Below, piece after piece: positions 6,649 through 8,468 of a DNA stretch of 8,468 nt. The DNA is from Lachnospiraceae bacterium UBA2868. Its GTDB lineage: Bacteria; Bacillota_A; Clostridia; Lachnospirales; Lachnospiraceae. The translations under genes were made by a program, and so were the position numbers. The stretch lies in NCBI GenBank assembly GCA_002350465.1, contig DEEW01000070.1:1-8468 (forward strand). Direction: 5' to 3'. The notes under the pieces are model-generated. The model had not been told where the DNA came from. It saw only the letters and a list, made by a program, of their open reading frames with translations, and made no database searches. The first letter of the stretch is position 1. Each line of letters begins with the position of its first letter.

Positions 6649-7989
6649 TCAAGCTTTAGTAACAATAACCGTCGAGTTCATGTCATAGAACCCGGTAGTA
6701 TTTTTCGACGAAATGACTGTCAGGTTAAAAACATCATACAGTCTGTGATAAACGGTAAAGTTTCCTTCTCTGTATCCCACGCATCCGAGAGATATAAGGT
6801 ACTCTCCTCCCTGAAGCGACATATTCTGGGTAAAGGTCACTATATATTCACTTCCGGCTTCGCATACACCGGTAGTTATTTTCTCAAACATGGTATTGGT
6901 GCCAGTTATCTCGGTTCCCTGCATGTTTTTAAAGGACAGGGCAAATATGGGATCCTGTATCGTTTCAAAGAAACGCACTTTAACCTTAACGGTAAAATCA
7001 TCGCCTTTGATTATTGTATTTGTGATGGTACCGCTGTTATCATATGCACAATAATCCTCGAACTCGGCAAGCCCGCTTCCGTATGCGTCAACATTCGGGT
7101 TAAGCTGCATAAGGTCTTTCCACTTCGATCCGCTTAAATCCTGCTGGCTTTTATTTGTATCTGCTGTCCGATCGAGCTGTCCCACAAGTACTTTCTTGTA
7201 CATATCGATGATCTCTTTGGGCTCACCCTCGCCTATCTTGTGACCCTTTTCAAGCAGTATCACCCTGTCACAGTATTTGCTGATGCTCCCGAGATCATGG
7301 CTGACAAACAGTATGGTTTTTCCCTGCTTCTTAAAATCCTCAAACTTTCTGTAACACTTGTTCTGGAAGAAAACATCTCCTACGGAAAGTGCCTCGTCCA
7401 CTATAAGTATCTCCGGATCGATATTGATCGCTACCGCAAAGGCAAGACGCACAAACATACCGCTCGAATATGTTTTAACCTTCTGATATACAAAATCCCC
7501 TATGTCGGCAAACTCAAGTATGGATTCAAGCTTGCTGTCTATCTCCTTTTCCGAAAAGCCGAGCATGGTGCCGTTAAGGTAAATGTTCTCTATTCCGGTA
7601 AACTCCATGTTAAAACCGGCTCCAAGCTCCAAAAGTGCCGATATACGTCCGTTTATGTCGAGATTTCCGGCAGAAGGCGAAAGCACCCCGGTTATGATTT
7701 TCAGAATAGTTGATTTTCCGGACCCGTTTGTACCGATTATGCCGACAGTCTCGCCCTTATATACCTCAAAATTAACATCATCAAGGGCATAATGCTCCCT
7801 GCAGTGGATATTCTTCCCGATATGCAGTGCTTCCTTGAGCCTGTCCCTGTTTCTGTCATAAAGCTTGTATATCTTCGATACATGGTCAACCTTTATAGCG
7901 ACCTCATCGGATATTTTGCCCGCTCTTATGTGGTCGGTATGCATCGTTTCGCTGTTCGGTTTTTCAATCTGTTCCAGAAAATCGCCCAT
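6649..7989 (-). CDS. wzt: Polysaccharide ABC transporter ATPase with C-terminal glycan-recognition domain (Wzt type)
   Basis: Cytoplasmic ATPase (446 residues) that powers export of a lipid-linked polysaccharide through the Wzm-type permease encoded just upstream. The nucleotide-binding domain spans about 30-265: Walker A GTNGSGKST (86-94), a signature in the YSSGM form (174-178) typical of Wzt/TagH proteins rather than LSGGQ, Walker B ILIVDEAL (194-201) with catalytic E199, and the H-loop SHDLGS with H231. Residues about 300-446 form an extra beta-rich domain (GSGLAEFED, then alternating strands to the C-terminus) that matches the position and pattern of the Wzt C-terminal domain. In characterised E. 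coli O8/O9a systems this domain binds the capped non-reducing end of the chain and gates export; that role here is inferred. The start at 7989 is supported by AGGA about seven bases upstream. The gene lies 8 nt after the permease stop and ends 17 nt before the methyltransferase. TagH-like teichoic acid exporters are the nearest alternative. Confidence 0.93.
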   Translation of the reverse strand: MGDFLEQIEKPNSETMHTDHIRAGKISDEVAIKVDHVSKIYKLYDRNRDRLKEALHIGKNIHCREHYALDDVNFEVYKGETVGIIGTNGSGKSTILKIITGVLSPSAGNLDINGRISALLELGAGFNMEFTGIENIYLNGTMLGFSEKEIDSKLESILEFADIGDFVYQKVKTYSSGMFVRLAFAVAINIDPEILIVDEALSVGDVFFQNKCYRKFEDFKKQGKTILFVSHDLGSISKYCDRVILLEKGHKIGEGEPKEIIDMYKKVLVGQLDRTADTNKSQQDLSGSKWKDLMQLNPNVDAYGSGLAEFEDYCAYDNSGTITNTIIKGDDFTVKVKVRFFETIQDPIFALSFKNMQGTEITGTNTMFEKITTGVCEAGSEYIVTFTQNMSLQGGEYLISLGCVGYREGNFTVYHRLYDVFNLTVISSKNTTGFYDMNSTVIVTKA

Positions 7990-7993
7990 AAAT

Positions 7994-7999
7994 AATCCT
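7994..7999 (-). promoter_or_regulatory. Ribosome binding site of the ATPase, overlapping the permease stop codon
   Basis: The minus strand reads TAGGAT at the permease TAG stop, placing an AGGA Shine-Dalgarno core about seven bases before the ATPase ATG at 7989. The overlap of the stop and ribosome binding site suggests coupled translation of the two transporter subunits. Confidence 0.6.
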
Positions 8000-8468
8000 A
8001 TAATACATCCGCAAAATGAATTTTCAGACGCTTAAAAATAATGGCGCCAAAGGCAAATACGCACATGGTAAGTATCCAGAAATATGCGGTTGAATAGAAA
8101 TTCTCCCAAAACCATATCTTATCTATCAGAGAGTCCCTGTAGCCTTCTACAATGTAGTTCATCGGATTAAGCTTAAATATGATCCGAAGCCGCGGGGACA
8201 ATGTGGTTATATTCCACAGAATGGGGGTTGCCCATATTCCTACCTGAAGTGCAATGGAAATAATCTGTCCCAGGTCTCTGAAGAAAATAATTATGGAGCA
8301 TGTTATGTAGCAAAGCCCCAGGACAAATACGAACATGCAAGCACTGTAGTAGAAAATCTGCAACGTATACAGATCCGGATAATATCCGTAGCATGCAAAC
8401 AATCCCACCGTAAACAGCAGGAAAAATCCGTGAACAAAAAGGGCGGATATTATTTTTATGATAGGAAG
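7998..8468 (-). CDS. wzm: ABC-2 type polysaccharide export permease (Wzm/TagG type), C-terminal 156 residues, cut by window edge
   Basis: Integral membrane channel of an ABC exporter for lipid-linked polysaccharide. The reading frame is open to the right edge (first visible residues LPIIKIISALFVHGF), so the N-terminal part, probably about 100 residues by family length, is missing. Visible hydrophobic segments lie at about residues 5-27, 37-61, 67-87 and 127-146 of the fragment. Between them are the family landmarks FFRDLGQI (62-69), IWATPILWN (78-86) and NPMNYIVEGYR (101-111), typical of ABC-2 permeases of capsule, O-antigen and teichoic acid export. The protein ends KRLKIHFADVL. The stop at 7998 is followed 8 nt later by the ATPase start, whose Shine-Dalgarno overlaps the stop codon, so the two subunits are probably made together. 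An internal GTG at 8408 is a valine codon within a membrane segment, not a start. Confidence 0.93.
   Translation of the reverse strand, partial: LPIIKIISALFVHGFFLLFTVGLFACYGYYPDLYTLQIFYYSACMFVFVLGLCYITCSIIIFFRDLGQIISIALQVGIWATPILWNITTLSPRLRIIFKLNPMNYIVEGYRDSLIDKIWFWENFYSTAYFWILTMCVFAFGAIIFKRLKIHFADVL

Noticed and set aside
6632..6652. Longer start of the methyltransferase at TTG 6652
   Set aside because: TTG is a rarer start and would overlap the ATPase stop, and the GGGGAAG site is placed for the ATG at 6631.
1..8468. Mobile elements, CRISPR repeats, tRNA or rRNA genes
   Set aside because: The window is almost fully occupied by six collinear coding regions; no transposase, direct-repeat array or structural RNA was seen by eye on either strand.

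Overview
The window is a compact stretch of one cell-surface polysaccharide locus, with every supported gene on the minus strand (transcription runs from high to low coordinates). Codon usage, moderate G+C by eye, AGGAGG-type ribosome binding sites and the style of the proteins (tandem GT2 enzymes with coiled-coil N-termini, a phospho-sugar mutase with an FGTGGLRG block) suggest an anaerobic Gram-positive of the Clostridia, most likely Lachnospiraceae. That placement is an inference from resemblance, not a database result.

Layout in transcription order. (1) 8468-7998: C-terminal part of an ABC-2 type polysaccharide export permease (Wzm/TagG type), cut by the right edge. (2) 7989-6649: its ATPase, a Wzt-type protein with the extra C-terminal beta-sandwich domain that in characterised systems recognises the finished chain end. 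(3) 6631-4298: a large multidomain protein with a class I SAM methyltransferase, a degenerate protein-kinase/APH-like domain, an unassigned beta-rich region and a short coiled coil. (4) 4287-2233: a GT2 glycosyltransferase with one intact and one apparently decayed GT-A domain plus a C-terminal beta-rich module. (5) 2267-261: a double GT2 glycosyltransferase with an N-terminal coiled coil. (6) 223-1: the N-terminus of a phosphoglucomutase/phosphomannomutase, cut by the left edge. Gaps are 8, 17, 10, -35 (overlap) and 37 nt, so this looks like one operon. No gene-free stretch exceeds 40 bases, and I see no RNA genes, mobile elements, CRISPR arrays or terminators.

Working model: the GT2 enzymes build a polysaccharide on the cytoplasmic face, the methyltransferase/kinase-like protein modifies (caps) the chain, and the Wzt C-terminal domain recognises that end so the Wzm/Wzt transporter exports it. 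The mutase supplies hexose-1-phosphate for nucleotide sugars. The order wzm-wzt-methyltransferase/kinase-glycosyltransferases is the same as in the Escherichia coli O8/O9a O-antigen clusters, where WbdD is the chain terminator. Finding that arrangement in a probable Gram-positive is the most interesting aspect of the window. The second is a glycosyltransferase domain that keeps its fold-defining landmarks but has lost its DXD-type motif.
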